Assembly: GCF_024721155.1 (NCBI RefSeq)
Contig: NZ_JAHVAP010000007.1
Span: 372,001-436,000, forward strand
Length of the DNA stretch: 64,000 nucleotides
Reading direction: 5' to 3'
DNA from: Mucilaginibacter phenanthrenivorans
Lineage (GTDB): Bacteria; Bacteroidota; Bacteroidia; Sphingobacteriales; Sphingobacteriaceae
The notes beneath the pieces are model-generated. The model was not told where the DNA came from. It ran no database searches and saw only the letters and a list, made by a program, of their open reading frames with translations. Made by a program: the position numbers and the translations under genes. This document shows positions 16,907-25,102 of the stretch, in pieces (position 1 is the stretch's first letter; every line of letters begins with the position of its first letter).

Positions 16907-18832
16907 CTACGCTTCCAGCTCCATTATCTGTTCAGCCAATGCTTCCCATTGCAACTGTATGTGGCCCAACTCCATTTTCTTTTTATCGTAATCGATGTTG
17001 ATCTCCTTCATCTTAGCTACGTCGTTATACAACTTATCATCCGCCAATTGTGCTTCCAGTTGCTTTACGGTTTTTTCGAGCGCGGCAATCTGCTCCTCCA
17101 TTTTACCCAGATCCTGGTTGAGTTTTTTTAACTGTTGATGTTTATTTTCAGATGGCTGTTGTTTCGCCGGCGCAGCTTCCTTTTTCTCCTCCTTTTTAGG
17201 TTGAGGAGCAGGGATGGCTGCCTTTGGTTCCAGTTTACGCTTGGCAAACCATACGTCAAACTCGGCGTATGTGCCCGGGTATTGTTTTATTTGCTGGTCT
17301 TCAATGAACCAGATCTTGTTGGCAATATTATCAAGGAAATACCTGTCGTGCGATACAACGATGAATGTGCCTTCAAACTGTTGCAGCGCCTGGATTAATA
17401 TATTTACCGATGCAATGTCAAGGTGGTTGGTGGGCTCATCCAGTACCAGGAAATTTGCATCTGCAGTTAATGCCTTTGCTAACGCGACACGTGATTTCTC
17501 GCCTCCGGAAAGTACTTTTATCTTTTTAAATACATCATCACCAGTAAACAGGAACGAACCTAAAATGGTACGGAGTTCGGTTTCAGTATGCTTCGGTGCG
17601 AACGACTGTAATTCCTGCAAGGCGGTATGCTCCAAATGTAATGCCTCCAACTGGTGCTGTGCAAAGAAGGTTTGCGAAACATTGTGTCCAGTTTCTGCCT
17701 TACCTGTAAAGTCGTGATCAGCGCCCGCAATAATCCGCAGCAATGTTGATTTACCCTTGCCGTTGGCCCCTATCAAAGCAATTTTATCGCCTTTTTCAAT
17801 AACCGCCTCACCGCCGTTTAAAATATCAATGGCTGGATATTTTTTAACGATATTATCCAGTGTTACTACGTGGCGGCCTGATTGCTTTGAAAAACGAAAT
17901 GCGAAGTTTACCGACGGATTATCATCATCCACATCATCAACCCGCTCCATTTTATCCAGCATTTTTATACGCGACTGCGCCATTTTAGCCTTTGAGGCCT
18001 TTGCGCGGAAACGCTCAATCAAACGCTCTTCCTGTTTTATTTTTGATTGCTGATTTTTAAATTCGCCCCGTTGAATTTCTTCACGCAGCGCCTTTTCTTC
18101 CAAATAGAAACTATAGTTCCCTGCATAAACGGTAAGCTTACCTTTACGCGACTCAACCGTACGGTTAATTACCTTATCTAAAAACCACCTGTCGTGCGAT
18201 ACGATCACTATTGCGCCATCAAAAGCTTTCAGATAATCTTCCAGCCAAACAATTGAGGGTAAGTCAAGGTGGTTGGTAGGCTCATCCAGTAACAATATAT
18301 CAGGAGCTTGTAACAGGATCTTGGCCAGCATGACACGCATCCGCCAGCCACCCGAAAACGTGCTGAGTTTACGATGTGTATCAGCCTCGGTAAAGCCGAG
18401 ACCTGCTAAAATTTCGTGGGCTTTATATTCAATGTTGTATCCATCCAAAGCCTCAAACTCGTGCTGCTTATCGCTTAGCTTGTGTAGCAGGTCTTCGCTA
18501 TAGTCGTTTTCCAGTTTTTGGAGGATATTTTCTATTTCGTCATGCAGTTGGTTCTGGCGCTCAAAGGCCTCCATGGCTACATGCAAAATGTTTTTATCAG
18601 ATGAGTAGGAAAGCAGATCCTGGTTAAGATAACCCATAGTAAGGTCCTTAGCCATCGATATGGTACCCGAGGTGGGTTTGTAGTCGCCTACAATAATTTT
18701 AAGCAGGGTGGTTTTACCGGTACCGTTTGCGCCAATAAGGCCGATTTTTTCCCCGGGTTTTATATGCCAGTTAGCTTCATCATATAAGGCGCGCGCACCA
18801 ATCTCAAACGTAAGGTTATTTATAGCTATCAT
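16907..18832 (-). CDS. ABC-F family ATPase (ribosome-associated)
   Basis: Soluble protein with two ABC ATPase domains and no membrane domain, so it acts in translation (Uup/EttA/YdiF type) rather than transport. In the 641 residues the first Walker A is GANGTGKTT at about 34-42, with the signature FSGGWRMR and Walker B LLLDEPTNHLDLPS. A charged inter-domain linker (about 240-300, ERLIERFRAKASKAKMAQS) corresponds to the P-site tRNA interaction arm. The second half has Walker A GANGKGKST, signature LSGGEKSR and Walker B LVLDEPTNHLD. A Lys/Glu/Ala linker and a C-terminal coiled coil (about 560-640) resemble Uup. Which ABC-F subfamily it belongs to cannot be settled by eye. Confidence 0.9.
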   Translation of the reverse strand: MIAINNLTFEIGARALYDEANWHIKPGEKIGLIGANGTGKTTLLKIIVGDYKPTSGTISMAKDLTMGYLNQDLLSYSSDKNILHVAMEAFERQNQLHDEIENILQKLENDYSEDLLHKLSDKQHEFEALDGYNIEYKAHEILAGLGFTEADTHRKLSTFSGGWRMRVMLAKILLQAPDILLLDEPTNHLDLPSIVWLEDYLKAFDGAIVIVSHDRWFLDKVINRTVESRKGKLTVYAGNYSFYLEEKALREEIQRGEFKNQQSKIKQEERLIERFRAKASKAKMAQSRIKMLDKMERVDDVDDDNPSVNFAFRFSKQSGRHVVTLDNIVKKYPAIDILNGGEAVIEKGDKIALIGANGKGKSTLLRIIAGADHDFTGKAETGHNVSQTFFAQHQLEALHLEHTALQELQSFAPKHTETELRTILGSFLFTGDDVFKKIKVLSGGEKSRVALAKALTADANFLVLDEPTNHLDIASVNILIQALQQFEGTFIVVSHDRYFLDNIANKIWFIEDQQIKQYPGTYAEFDVWFAKRKLEPKAAIPAPQPKKEEKKEAAPAKQQPSENKHQQLKKLNQDLGKMEEQIAALEKTVKQLEAQLADDKLYNDVAKMKEINIDYDKKKMELGHIQLQWEALAEQIMELEA

Positions 18833-18849
18833 TTGCGCGCAAAGATACG

Positions 18850-19001
18850 GATTAGAGGCTAGAGATTAGAGGCTGGAGGTTAGGTTTTTGTCTGAAAGCC
18901 GTAAAAGTTTAGCTAAAAAAGCAACTATTTGATAGACCGTCTTATCGTTGGCGGTTAATCTTTTCTGTTTTTAACTAATCTCTGATCTCTAGCCTCTGAT
19001 C
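18850..19001. repeat. Inverted pair of TTAGAG-word arms
   Basis: The arm at 18850-18871, beginning GATTAGAGGCTAGAG, faces the arm at 18980-19001, ending TAGCCTCTGATC. They match at 20 of 22 positions when one is reverse-complemented, and both differences are T/C. Plus-strand RNA would therefore pair fully with two G-U wobbles. About 108 bases separate them. The left arm lies in the 5' leader of the ABC-F gene, and the right arm ends one base before the 3' end of the esterase gene. Confidence 0.65.
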
Positions 19002-19002
19002 A

Positions 19003-19752
19003 CTAAGCGATAGCTTCCATCCACGTTCTTGCCATCAACGCTTCACCCGCAATGCTGGGGTGCACGCCATCGAGGGTCCAATAGGCGCCGGGTGCAAGTT
19101 CCAGCGCCTTGTCAAAAGCGGCCTGGTATGGTACAAAGGGAGCGTTGTATTCATTTGCTATATCCTTTGCCGCCTTTCGAAATAAATCAAATGTTGGATA
19201 CCATTTATCATCAACCGCTCGTACATTTTTAACTGCAAAAGGCTCACAGATCACAAACTTCACATTTGGCAGCGCTTTTTTTGTACGGTCGAGCAAGGCA
19301 TGGTAATCTGAAATATAGGTTTCAATAGTGCCGGTATAACCGTTGGTTAGGGTATGCCAAAAATCGTTTACCCCAATGTGAATGCTCAACACATTTGGCT
19401 TAATAGCAAGCGCATCGGTATCCCAGCGTTCGGCCAGTTGGTAAACCTTGTTGCCGCTGATGCCCTTGTTATACACCTGCAGGTTATTTGCGGGGTATTT
19501 TATTAATAGTTGAGCGGTAGCAATGAGTACATATCCTGTGCCTAAAGTGCTGGTATCGTTGGGCGTATTCTTATTATGATCGCGGCCCCAATCGGTAATA
19601 GAATCACCCTGGAAAAGTATAATATCGTTTTTGTCGATACTGATCTTTTTCATACCACTTTCGGCAACTGCCGCCGAAACTATTTGCGGTAAAGCCAGGC
19701 TGGCAAGCGAGCCGATAGCTGCGTTCTTTATGAAATTACGACGCGTGTTCAT
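19003..19752 (-). CDS. Tat-exported SGNH/GDSL-type esterase
   Basis: A 249-residue lipase/esterase of the SGNH fold. The N-terminus MNTRRNFIKN followed by a hydrophobic stretch and Ala-rich cleavage site is a twin-arginine signal, so the enzyme is exported folded. The four blocks are present: FQGDSITDW (nucleophile Ser51), the block II Gly97 in NKGISGN, IGVNDFW (Asn129), and DGVHPS with Asp228 and His231. This resembles acetyl-xylan or rhamnogalacturonan acetylesterases, but the substrate is not evident. It is divergent from pyrD; the 173-base gap between them carries an unusual inverted word repeat starting 5 bases before this start codon. Confidence 0.85.
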   Translation of the reverse strand: MNTRRNFIKNAAIGSLASLALPQIVSAAVAESGMKKISIDKNDIILFQGDSITDWGRDHNKNTPNDTSTLGTGYVLIATAQLLIKYPANNLQVYNKGISGNKVYQLAERWDTDALAIKPNVLSIHIGVNDFWHTLTNGYTGTIETYISDYHALLDRTKKALPNVKFVICEPFAVKNVRAVDDKWYPTFDLFRKAAKDIANEYNAPFVPYQAAFDKALELAPGAYWTLDGVHPSIAGEALMARTWMEAIA

Positions 19753-19756
19753 AGAT

Positions 19757-19898
19757 GGTTCATAGTTGATGGTTCATAGTTCATAGCCGAAAGGCTATGG
19801 TTTAATATTGCTAAGATAGAAATTCCTTTTGCTGCGCTATAAGGTTAATACAATTTGTTACATTGTAAGGTGCTACTATGATCCATCAACTATGAACC
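19757..19898. repeat. Inverted 23-nt arms in the divergent esterase/pyrD leader region
   Basis: The arm at 19757-19779 (on the minus strand ending CATCAACTATGAACC) and the arm at 19876-19898 (on the plus strand with the same ending) match at 22 of 23 positions. Each reads in the sense direction of the gene it precedes, 5 bases before the esterase start and 28 bases before pyrD. Further partial copies extend each arm. Next to the left arm, 19782-19799 forms a perfect 7-bp hairpin CATAGCC/GGCTATG with a GAAA loop. Confidence 0.7.
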
Positions 19899-19925
19899 AT
19901 GAACCAAAAAACTTAACTTCGCGCC

Positions 19926-20966
19926 ATGTATTTTTTAATAAAGCCACTGCTCTTTAAGTTCGATCCGGAAAATGTACATTATTTTGTAACTGCTAATCTT
20001 AAGCGTTTTAATCGGTTTCCAGGAGGGGCGGCAATAAGCAGATCGCTATGGGATGTTAAAAGCCCAAAACTCGAAAGAGAAGTATTTGGCCTGAAATTCC
20101 GAAACCCTGTTGGCCTTGCTGCTGGTTTTGATAAAAACGGCGAAATGATGGGCGAAATGGCAAACCTTGGCTTTGGTTTTGTTGAAGTTGGAACCGTTAC
20201 CCCCTTGCCTCAACCCGGTAATCCCAAGCCGCGTATGTTCCGTTTACCCAAGGATGGCGGGTTAATCAATCGTATGGGTTTTAACAACCTCGGAGTTGAT
20301 GTTGTAGCCGAGAGGCTGGCAGCATTTCGCAAAAGCAAGGCCGGGCAAAAAGGATTGATCATTGGTGGTAATATCGGCAAAAATAAGGTTACGCCAAATG
20401 AAGATGCTGTAAGTGACTACATTAAATGCTTCGACCGTCTTTTTGATGTGGTTGATTATTTTGTAGTGAACGTTAGCTCACCAAATACACCTGGCTTACG
20501 CGCCTTACAGGAAAAGGAACCCTTAATGGACCTGTTAAATACCCTGCAAAAACGCAATTCAAAGAACGGTATAAGTCGACCTATCCTGCTTAAAATAGCC
20601 CCGGATCTTACCAATGAACAACTGGATGACATCGTAGAGATTGTGCAACAAACCGGCATTGCTGGTATAATAGCTACAAACACCACTATCAGCCGCGACA
20701 GCCTGTTATCGGAAGATGAATTGAAGAATGAAATGGGTGGCCTCAGCGGCGTACCGTTAACCAAGCGCTCAACAGAAGTAATTGCCTACCTGCACAAAAA
20801 ATCAAGCGGTGCATTTCCTATAATAGGGGTGGGGGGCATTCATTCGGCAGAAGACGCAATTGAAAAAATAAATGCAGGCGCAGTTTTAGTTCAATTGTAT
20901 ACCGGGTTTATTTATGAGGGCCCGGGATTGATTGGGCGGATAAACAAGAGGATATTGAAGGATTAG
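19926..20966 (+). CDS. pyrD: Dihydroorotate dehydrogenase (quinone), class 2
   Basis: Membrane-associated flavoenzyme that oxidises dihydroorotate to orotate in pyrimidine synthesis and passes electrons to quinone. The 346 residues include an N-terminal amphipathic extension (MYFLIKPLLFKFDPENVHYF), typical of class 2. The FMN barrel shows GLAAGFDKNGE, NRMGFNN, GGNIGKN, the catalytic-Ser loop VNVSSPNTPGLR, LKIAPDLT, NTTISR and IGVGGIHSAEDA. Length agrees with the family. The start ATG lies in GCGCCATG after a leader carrying one arm of the word repeat. The following gene begins 30 bases later and may be co-transcribed. Confidence 0.94.
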   Translation: MYFLIKPLLFKFDPENVHYFVTANLKRFNRFPGGAAISRSLWDVKSPKLEREVFGLKFRNPVGLAAGFDKNGEMMGEMANLGFGFVEVGTVTPLPQPGNPKPRMFRLPKDGGLINRMGFNNLGVDVVAERLAAFRKSKAGQKGLIIGGNIGKNKVTPNEDAVSDYIKCFDRLFDVVDYFVVNVSSPNTPGLRALQEKEPLMDLLNTLQKRNSKNGISRPILLKIAPDLTNEQLDDIVEIVQQTGIAGIIATNTTISRDSLLSEDELKNEMGGLSGVPLTKRSTEVIAYLHKKSSGAFPIIGVGGIHSAEDAIEKINAGAVLVQLYTGFIYEGPGLIGRINKRILKD

Positions 20967-20996
20967 GTTTTTGCGCCGTTATTGAGAGTCAAAGTA

Positions 20997-21476
20997 ATGG
21001 ATATTAAATATTTAATAAAATTAAGAGACAATCCAACTATTTCCTGGGTTAGCCAAAATGTAACTTTTGATCGGACCCAAATGGCAATGGAAGAAATTGA
21101 AACCTTAGAAGCGAGTTATAACCACGGCGATATTTTTCCGGCTGCCTTACGGGAGCTTTTGTTTTTGGCAGGAAAACATTGTTATGTATTAGATTACGGC
21201 ATTTATGATACGCAATCTGAAATGCAAGAGGCGGTAAGGTCTTGGCTGCCAGATCACAATAAACAAATCAGCAGGCGCTTTTTCGCAATAGATGTTTACA
21301 ATGCGTATGACCAATTTGTACTTATATATCTTGACGAAGGAGTTGATGATCCGCAAGTATATGAGGCGGCGTTATATTCTAAAGAAACTATATGGATCGA
21401 AGCCTTAGACTATAAATTATCAGAATTTATTGATAAACTCATAATTCGCCTTCTTAGTGGGTATAACCCTTTTTAA
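20997..21476 (+). CDS. SUKH (SMI1/KNR4)-like protein
   Basis: A 159-residue acidic protein with no signal peptide. The pattern fits the SMI1/KNR4 or SUKH fold: a helix with EEIETLEASY, then FPAALRELLFLAGKH, an acidic middle, RRFFAIDVYNAYDQFVLIYLDEG, and a C-terminal helix ending in LSGYNPF. SUKH proteins are often immunity proteins of contact-dependent toxins, but no toxin gene is near. The frame opens at a TTG at 20982; I prefer the ATG at 20997 (MDIKYLIKL). It may be co-transcribed with pyrD. The fold call is by pattern only. Confidence 0.6.
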   Translation: MDIKYLIKLRDNPTISWVSQNVTFDRTQMAMEEIETLEASYNHGDIFPAALRELLFLAGKHCYVLDYGIYDTQSEMQEAVRSWLPDHNKQISRRFFAIDVYNAYDQFVLIYLDEGVDDPQVYEAALYSKETIWIEALDYKLSEFIDKLIIRLLSGYNPF

Positions 21477-21639
21477 AAGCATTTTAAAGAGATTGAATAC
21501 TTTGGACACAATAGATTTTATCCGAAATTATCTAATCTGATTTCGCAATAAAGGGAGCAAATAAAAAAATCCCATCGGCATACACCAACAGGATCTTAAA
21601 TATCATTCAAAATAAATATATTCCCCTTGAAAAGAGAAA

Positions 21640-21813
21640 TTATTTACCTGCAGCAATTAACAATGCAGCATTGTTTTTTGCTATCTGGCTGTCTTTCTTT
21701 TCAGCGCTGCGGCTTCCTGGTTCAAGGTTTGTAGCCAGCTTTAAAAATTGTACTTCTAAACGTGAAGTAGTCTTGTTTTTTCTATCTTTTCTTTTTAAAC
21801 GAGTAACGCCCAT
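21640..21813 (-). CDS. Small basic protein, 57 residues, function unknown
   Basis: A short frame next to tRNA-Cys on the same strand: ATG at 21813, stop at 21640. It begins MGVTRLKRKDRKNK and ends NNAALLIAAGK. The first third is strongly basic (RLKRKDRKNK), which suggests nucleic-acid or ribosome binding. The rest looks like one or two amphipathic helices with the Leu-rich segment LEVQFLKLATNL. No membrane segment or cysteine is present. It begins 34 bases after the 3' end of the tRNA, so the two may share a transcript. I do not recognise a named family. The clean coding character makes a real gene likely. Confidence 0.6.
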   Translation of the reverse strand: MGVTRLKRKDRKNKTTSRLEVQFLKLATNLEPGSRSAEKKDSQIAKNNAALLIAAGK

Positions 21814-21846
21814 GATGGTATTATTTTAATGTTTTTAAATCCTTTG

Positions 21847-21917
21847 AGGTCGGGAGCGGATTCGAACCGCTGTAAAAGGTTTTGCAGACCTCTGCCTAGC
21901 CACTCGGCCACCCGACC
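21847..21917 (-). tRNA. tRNA-Cys (GCA)
   Basis: A 71-nt cloverleaf on the minus strand. The acceptor is GGTCGGG/CCCGACC (7 bp), the D stem GCC/GGC, the anticodon stem GAGGT/ACCTT with loop CTGCAAA (anticodon GCA at 21883-21885), and the T stem AGCGG/CCGCT with TTCGAAT. The discriminator is U73, a known cysteine identity element. CCA is not encoded. A near-consensus promoter precedes it. Confidence 0.95.
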
Positions 21918-21931
21918 AATTTTCAAGGTTG

Positions 21932-21961
21932 CAAAAATAGTAATTATTTATTGGCTGCCAA
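21932..21961 (-). promoter_or_regulatory. Promoter of tRNA-Cys
   Basis: On the minus strand TTG (complement at 21959-21961), a 19-base spacer, and TATTTTTG (complement at 21932-21939) match the Bacteroidota -33/-7 pattern exactly. The -7 box ends 14 bases before the tRNA 5' end. The -33 element lies inside the 3' end of the upstream RNA methyltransferase gene. Confidence 0.7.
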
Positions 21962-22703
21962 GTTTATTTCTGCTTATTTCTGAACAAAATAACGCTGTAG
22001 CTATGCCGACGTTCAGGGATTCAGCTTTTCCGGATCGTGGAATGGTTACTGCTTTGTTGATTAAGCGTTCAACTTCAGGCCGTAAACCGTTGCCCTCATT
22101 ACCCATAACTATCAGTCCTTCTGCGCCAAATTGAGTTTTGTAGATGTTTTCGCCATTCAGCATCGCACCAAAAATCCGCAACCCGATTTGAGGTAAAACA
22201 GTTGTTAAATCAACATAGTGCATATTTATTCGCGACAATGAACCCATGCTGGCTTGTACCACTTTTGGGTTATAAGCATCTACAGTGTCGTCTGAACAAA
22301 TAATATTATCAATCCCAAACCAGTCGGCAGTACGGATGATGGTTCCCATATTTCCCGGATCCTGGATGCCATCTAAAACTAATGAGAACTTTTGTTTAAG
22401 CTTTTCGTTATTAAGCCTCGGATGGACAGGTATTTTAACAAGTGCAATAACCTCCTGCGGAGTTTTTAAACTGCTTATTTTTTCAATATCTGTAACAGAA
22501 ATATTATATAAGTTTATTTTTTGCGATAATTTGAGCATTTTTGGGTCGAACGAAGCCGTATGATAAATAGCATCAACTTTATAGGAGGAGTTAATGAATT
22601 CAGCAACTGATTTGTGTCCTTCAACTAAAAACAAGCTGTTTTCCTTGCGCTCTTTTTTGTGTTGTAGGGACTTTAGTAAACTGATTTGAGATTTTGAAAG
22701 CAT
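21948..22703 (-). CDS. TrmH/SpoU-family RNA 2'-O-methyltransferase
   Basis: A SPOUT-class methyltransferase of 251 residues. An N-terminal substrate-binding domain (FLVEGHKSVAEF) precedes the knotted catalytic domain. Its three motifs are motif 1 DPGNMGTIIRTADWFG, motif 2 IVMGNEGNGL, and motif 3 IPRSGKAESLNVGIATAL. Relatives methylate ribose in rRNA or tRNA with S-adenosylmethionine; the target nucleotide cannot be read from the sequence (RlmB- or TsnR-like are both possible). Its ATG at 22703 overlaps the divergent start of the TamL-like gene by 10 bases, so the two genes read outward from a shared stretch. The 3' end overlaps the tRNA-Cys promoter. Confidence 0.9.
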   Translation of the reverse strand: MLSKSQISLLKSLQHKKERKENSLFLVEGHKSVAEFINSSYKVDAIYHTASFDPKMLKLSQKINLYNISVTDIEKISSLKTPQEVIALVKIPVHPRLNNEKLKQKFSLVLDGIQDPGNMGTIIRTADWFGIDNIICSDDTVDAYNPKVVQASMGSLSRINMHYVDLTTVLPQIGLRIFGAMLNGENIYKTQFGAEGLIVMGNEGNGLRPEVERLINKAVTIPRSGKAESLNVGIATALFCSEISRNKLGSQ

Positions 22704-25072
22704 ATATTAAACCCGTTGGTTACCGCCTTACAATATTAAGTATTTTGCTGCTCTTTATAGGGTCAGGCTGCAGTTTAACGCGCCGGCTTAAGGACAACGA
22801 GGCGCTTGTGCGTAAAATTACCATAAAGGGTGTCGATAAGGAGTTTGCTGATGCTGCAGTTTTATATGTTGATAAAGAGCAGCAGCCCAACAATGTCATC
22901 AACCTGCAATTCTACTACATGTTCAGCAAAAACGGGAAAAAGGATATTGGGGAGCCGCCTGCCATACTGGATAGTAACCTGGTTGAATTTTCGCGAACCC
23001 AGATTGAGCGTTTTTTACAGAACAAGGGATATCTGAAGGCAAAGGTTGCCGACACGATCAAAATAAAAAAGAAAAAAGCCGAGCTGATTTTTTCTGCTAC
23101 CGAAGGTCCATTATTTAAGATTAGAAAGATTGAGGATAGCATACCCGATAAAAGTGTACAAAATCTTTATAGGGTAAATCGTCCCCGCTTTTCCCACGTT
23201 CAACCTGGCGGCAGGTTTGATATGGATAGCCTGGCGTTTGACAGGGATGAGTTTTACCTGATAATGAAGCGCAATGGTTATTACGATTTTTACCGGCAGT
23301 ACATCAATTTTGTATACGATTCAACCTTTCGCAGCAGTGTGGTTGATATCAAAATGACCATCGACAACCCGGCCGGCCGGTCAAGCCATCCTGTTTACAC
23401 CATAAACAATACGCTGGTAACAGTTTCAAAAACAAACGGCCGCAGTACAGGTCAGGCGGATACCATCCAGGTTGATTCCCAATTCAGGTATGTGGATTTT
23501 TCGCATAAATTCAAGCCGCACTCGGTAACTAACTACATTTTTCAGAAAAAGAAAGATATATATAACATTGATCAGCAAACTTTAACTACTTCGCGGCTTT
23601 CAGAGCTAAATGTCTTTCGTAATGTTCCCAATCCCACGTATACCAAACTACCGGATAGTACCAACAGGCTAAATACCAAAATTGACATTACCCCGCTTAA
23701 GCAATTCAGTAACAGGATTGAAGGTGAGTTCCTGTTCAATGGTGGGCGATTCGGCTATAACCTGGGCAACACTTTTACCGATAGAAATTTGTTTAAAAAC
23801 GCCGCCATCCTGCAAATAAAAGCCAACTGGAGCGTATTGTTTGATAATAGCAACAATAGTATCAACACGGCTGCCATACAAAACCAGGACCTCCGGCTTG
23901 GTGCCAGCCTGATTTATCCACGGTTGATAGTCCCATTTTTTACAATTCCTATCTTCGGCAAGTACTCGGTTCCACATACAACGCTGTCCACTAATTACCA
24001 GTTATTTTATCAAAAGGGGCTGGTATCCCGCGAAAGTTTCATCAACTCTATAACCTACGATTTTTTTGAAACCAGCAGCAAATACCACACCTTTACCCCA
24101 ATAAATTTTGAATTCTCGAAAGGAACTATTGATCCGCAGGCGCAAGCTGATCTGCTGCAGAAGAATTTATTCGCCTATAGTTATTTAATTGGACGCACCA
24201 TATTTACTATCGGAAGTCAATACACTTACCAGCTCAACGCCAATCACCTTAACAGTTATGGAAACTTCACCTATTTTAGAGGGAGCCTTGATGTTGGCGG
24301 TAATACATTAAACGTCCTTAGTAAACTATTTAACAGTAAACGCGATACTGCGGGGAACAGAACATTTTTTGGGTACCCGTTTGCGCAATACGCCAAAGCG
24401 GAAATTGACCTGCGGATCTATAAAAGTCTTGGTGGCGAACGGCAGTTTATCTTTCGTATTAGCCCTGGTATAGGGATCCCATACGGCAACAGCGACGATC
24501 AGCATTGGATCTTCGAAAAGGAGTTTTATGCCGGGGGTGCTAATGACATGCGCGCCTGGCTGCCGCGTACCCTTGGCCCCGGGCAGTTTAACCGTGCCAC
24601 ATTTTATGGAACCGATGCCAAGGCTGATACGGTACGAACCCGTTTGAAATATCTTGACCAGTTTGGGGAAATAAAAATAATTGCCAATGCTGAATACCGC
24701 TACACGCTTGCTGATAATTTCTTCGGTGCTAAATTAAAGGGGGCCTTTTTTGTTGACGCTGGTAATGTTTGGCGGCTTCACAAGCAGGATGGCGACCCAA
24801 ATGTAGAGTTCAGGCTTAACAATATTTTGCAATCTACAGCAATTGGCATCGGTACAGGTTTTCGATTTGACTTGGCTTTCTTCGTATTTCGATTGGATGC
24901 GGCCCTTAAATTTAAGGATCCTCAATTCAGCGGCTCTGATTCATGGGTGCTGATAAATCATTTTAATGAATTGTTTAAATCGGGCGATTTCAAGGCGCGC
25001 TACAAAGCTGCTAACAGTGGAGATACCTACAACTTTATGCAGCTAAACTTCGGGATAGGGATGCCGTTCTGA
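22694..25072 (+). CDS. Second TamL-like lipoprotein Omp85 barrel
   Basis: A 792-residue paralogue of the TamL at 7.9-10.2 kb. From a TTG start at 22694 the signal peptide ends in a lipobox (LLLFIGSGCSL, Cys26), with POTRA-like segments up to about residue 330 and then an Omp85 barrel. Marks include FYAGGANDMRAWLPRTLGPG (here the lid motif is MRAW, not LRGF), GAFFVDAGNVWRL and a terminal Phe. No other in-frame start would keep the whole signal peptide. No TamB partner is adjacent. It may be the BamA-like or a separate insertase. The divergent start overlap with the methyltransferase means both promoters must lie inside the neighbour's coding sequence. Confidence 0.85.
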   Translation: MKAYIKPVGYRLTILSILLLFIGSGCSLTRRLKDNEALVRKITIKGVDKEFADAAVLYVDKEQQPNNVINLQFYYMFSKNGKKDIGEPPAILDSNLVEFSRTQIERFLQNKGYLKAKVADTIKIKKKKAELIFSATEGPLFKIRKIEDSIPDKSVQNLYRVNRPRFSHVQPGGRFDMDSLAFDRDEFYLIMKRNGYYDFYRQYINFVYDSTFRSSVVDIKMTIDNPAGRSSHPVYTINNTLVTVSKTNGRSTGQADTIQVDSQFRYVDFSHKFKPHSVTNYIFQKKKDIYNIDQQTLTTSRLSELNVFRNVPNPTYTKLPDSTNRLNTKIDITPLKQFSNRIEGEFLFNGGRFGYNLGNTFTDRNLFKNAAILQIKANWSVLFDNSNNSINTAAIQNQDLRLGASLIYPRLIVPFFTIPIFGKYSVPHTTLSTNYQLFYQKGLVSRESFINSITYDFFETSSKYHTFTPINFEFSKGTIDPQAQADLLQKNLFAYSYLIGRTIFTIGSQYTYQLNANHLNSYGNFTYFRGSLDVGGNTLNVLSKLFNSKRDTAGNRTFFGYPFAQYAKAEIDLRIYKSLGGERQFIFRISPGIGIPYGNSDDQHWIFEKEFYAGGANDMRAWLPRTLGPGQFNRATFYGTDAKADTVRTRLKYLDQFGEIKIIANAEYRYTLADNFFGAKLKGAFFVDAGNVWRLHKQDGDPNVEFRLNNILQSTAIGIGTGFRFDLAFFVFRLDAALKFKDPQFSGSDSWVLINHFNELFKSGDFKARYKAANSGDTYNFMQLNFGIGMPF

Positions 25073-25102
25073 GCACAAAGTTGTTAATTGAAACTAATCC
25101 TA

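Noticed and set aside
21477..21639. Remnant of a coding gene after the SUKH-like gene
   Set aside because: One frame stays open for a while, but the residues show no recognisable family and the frame merges into the antisense of the 57-residue gene.
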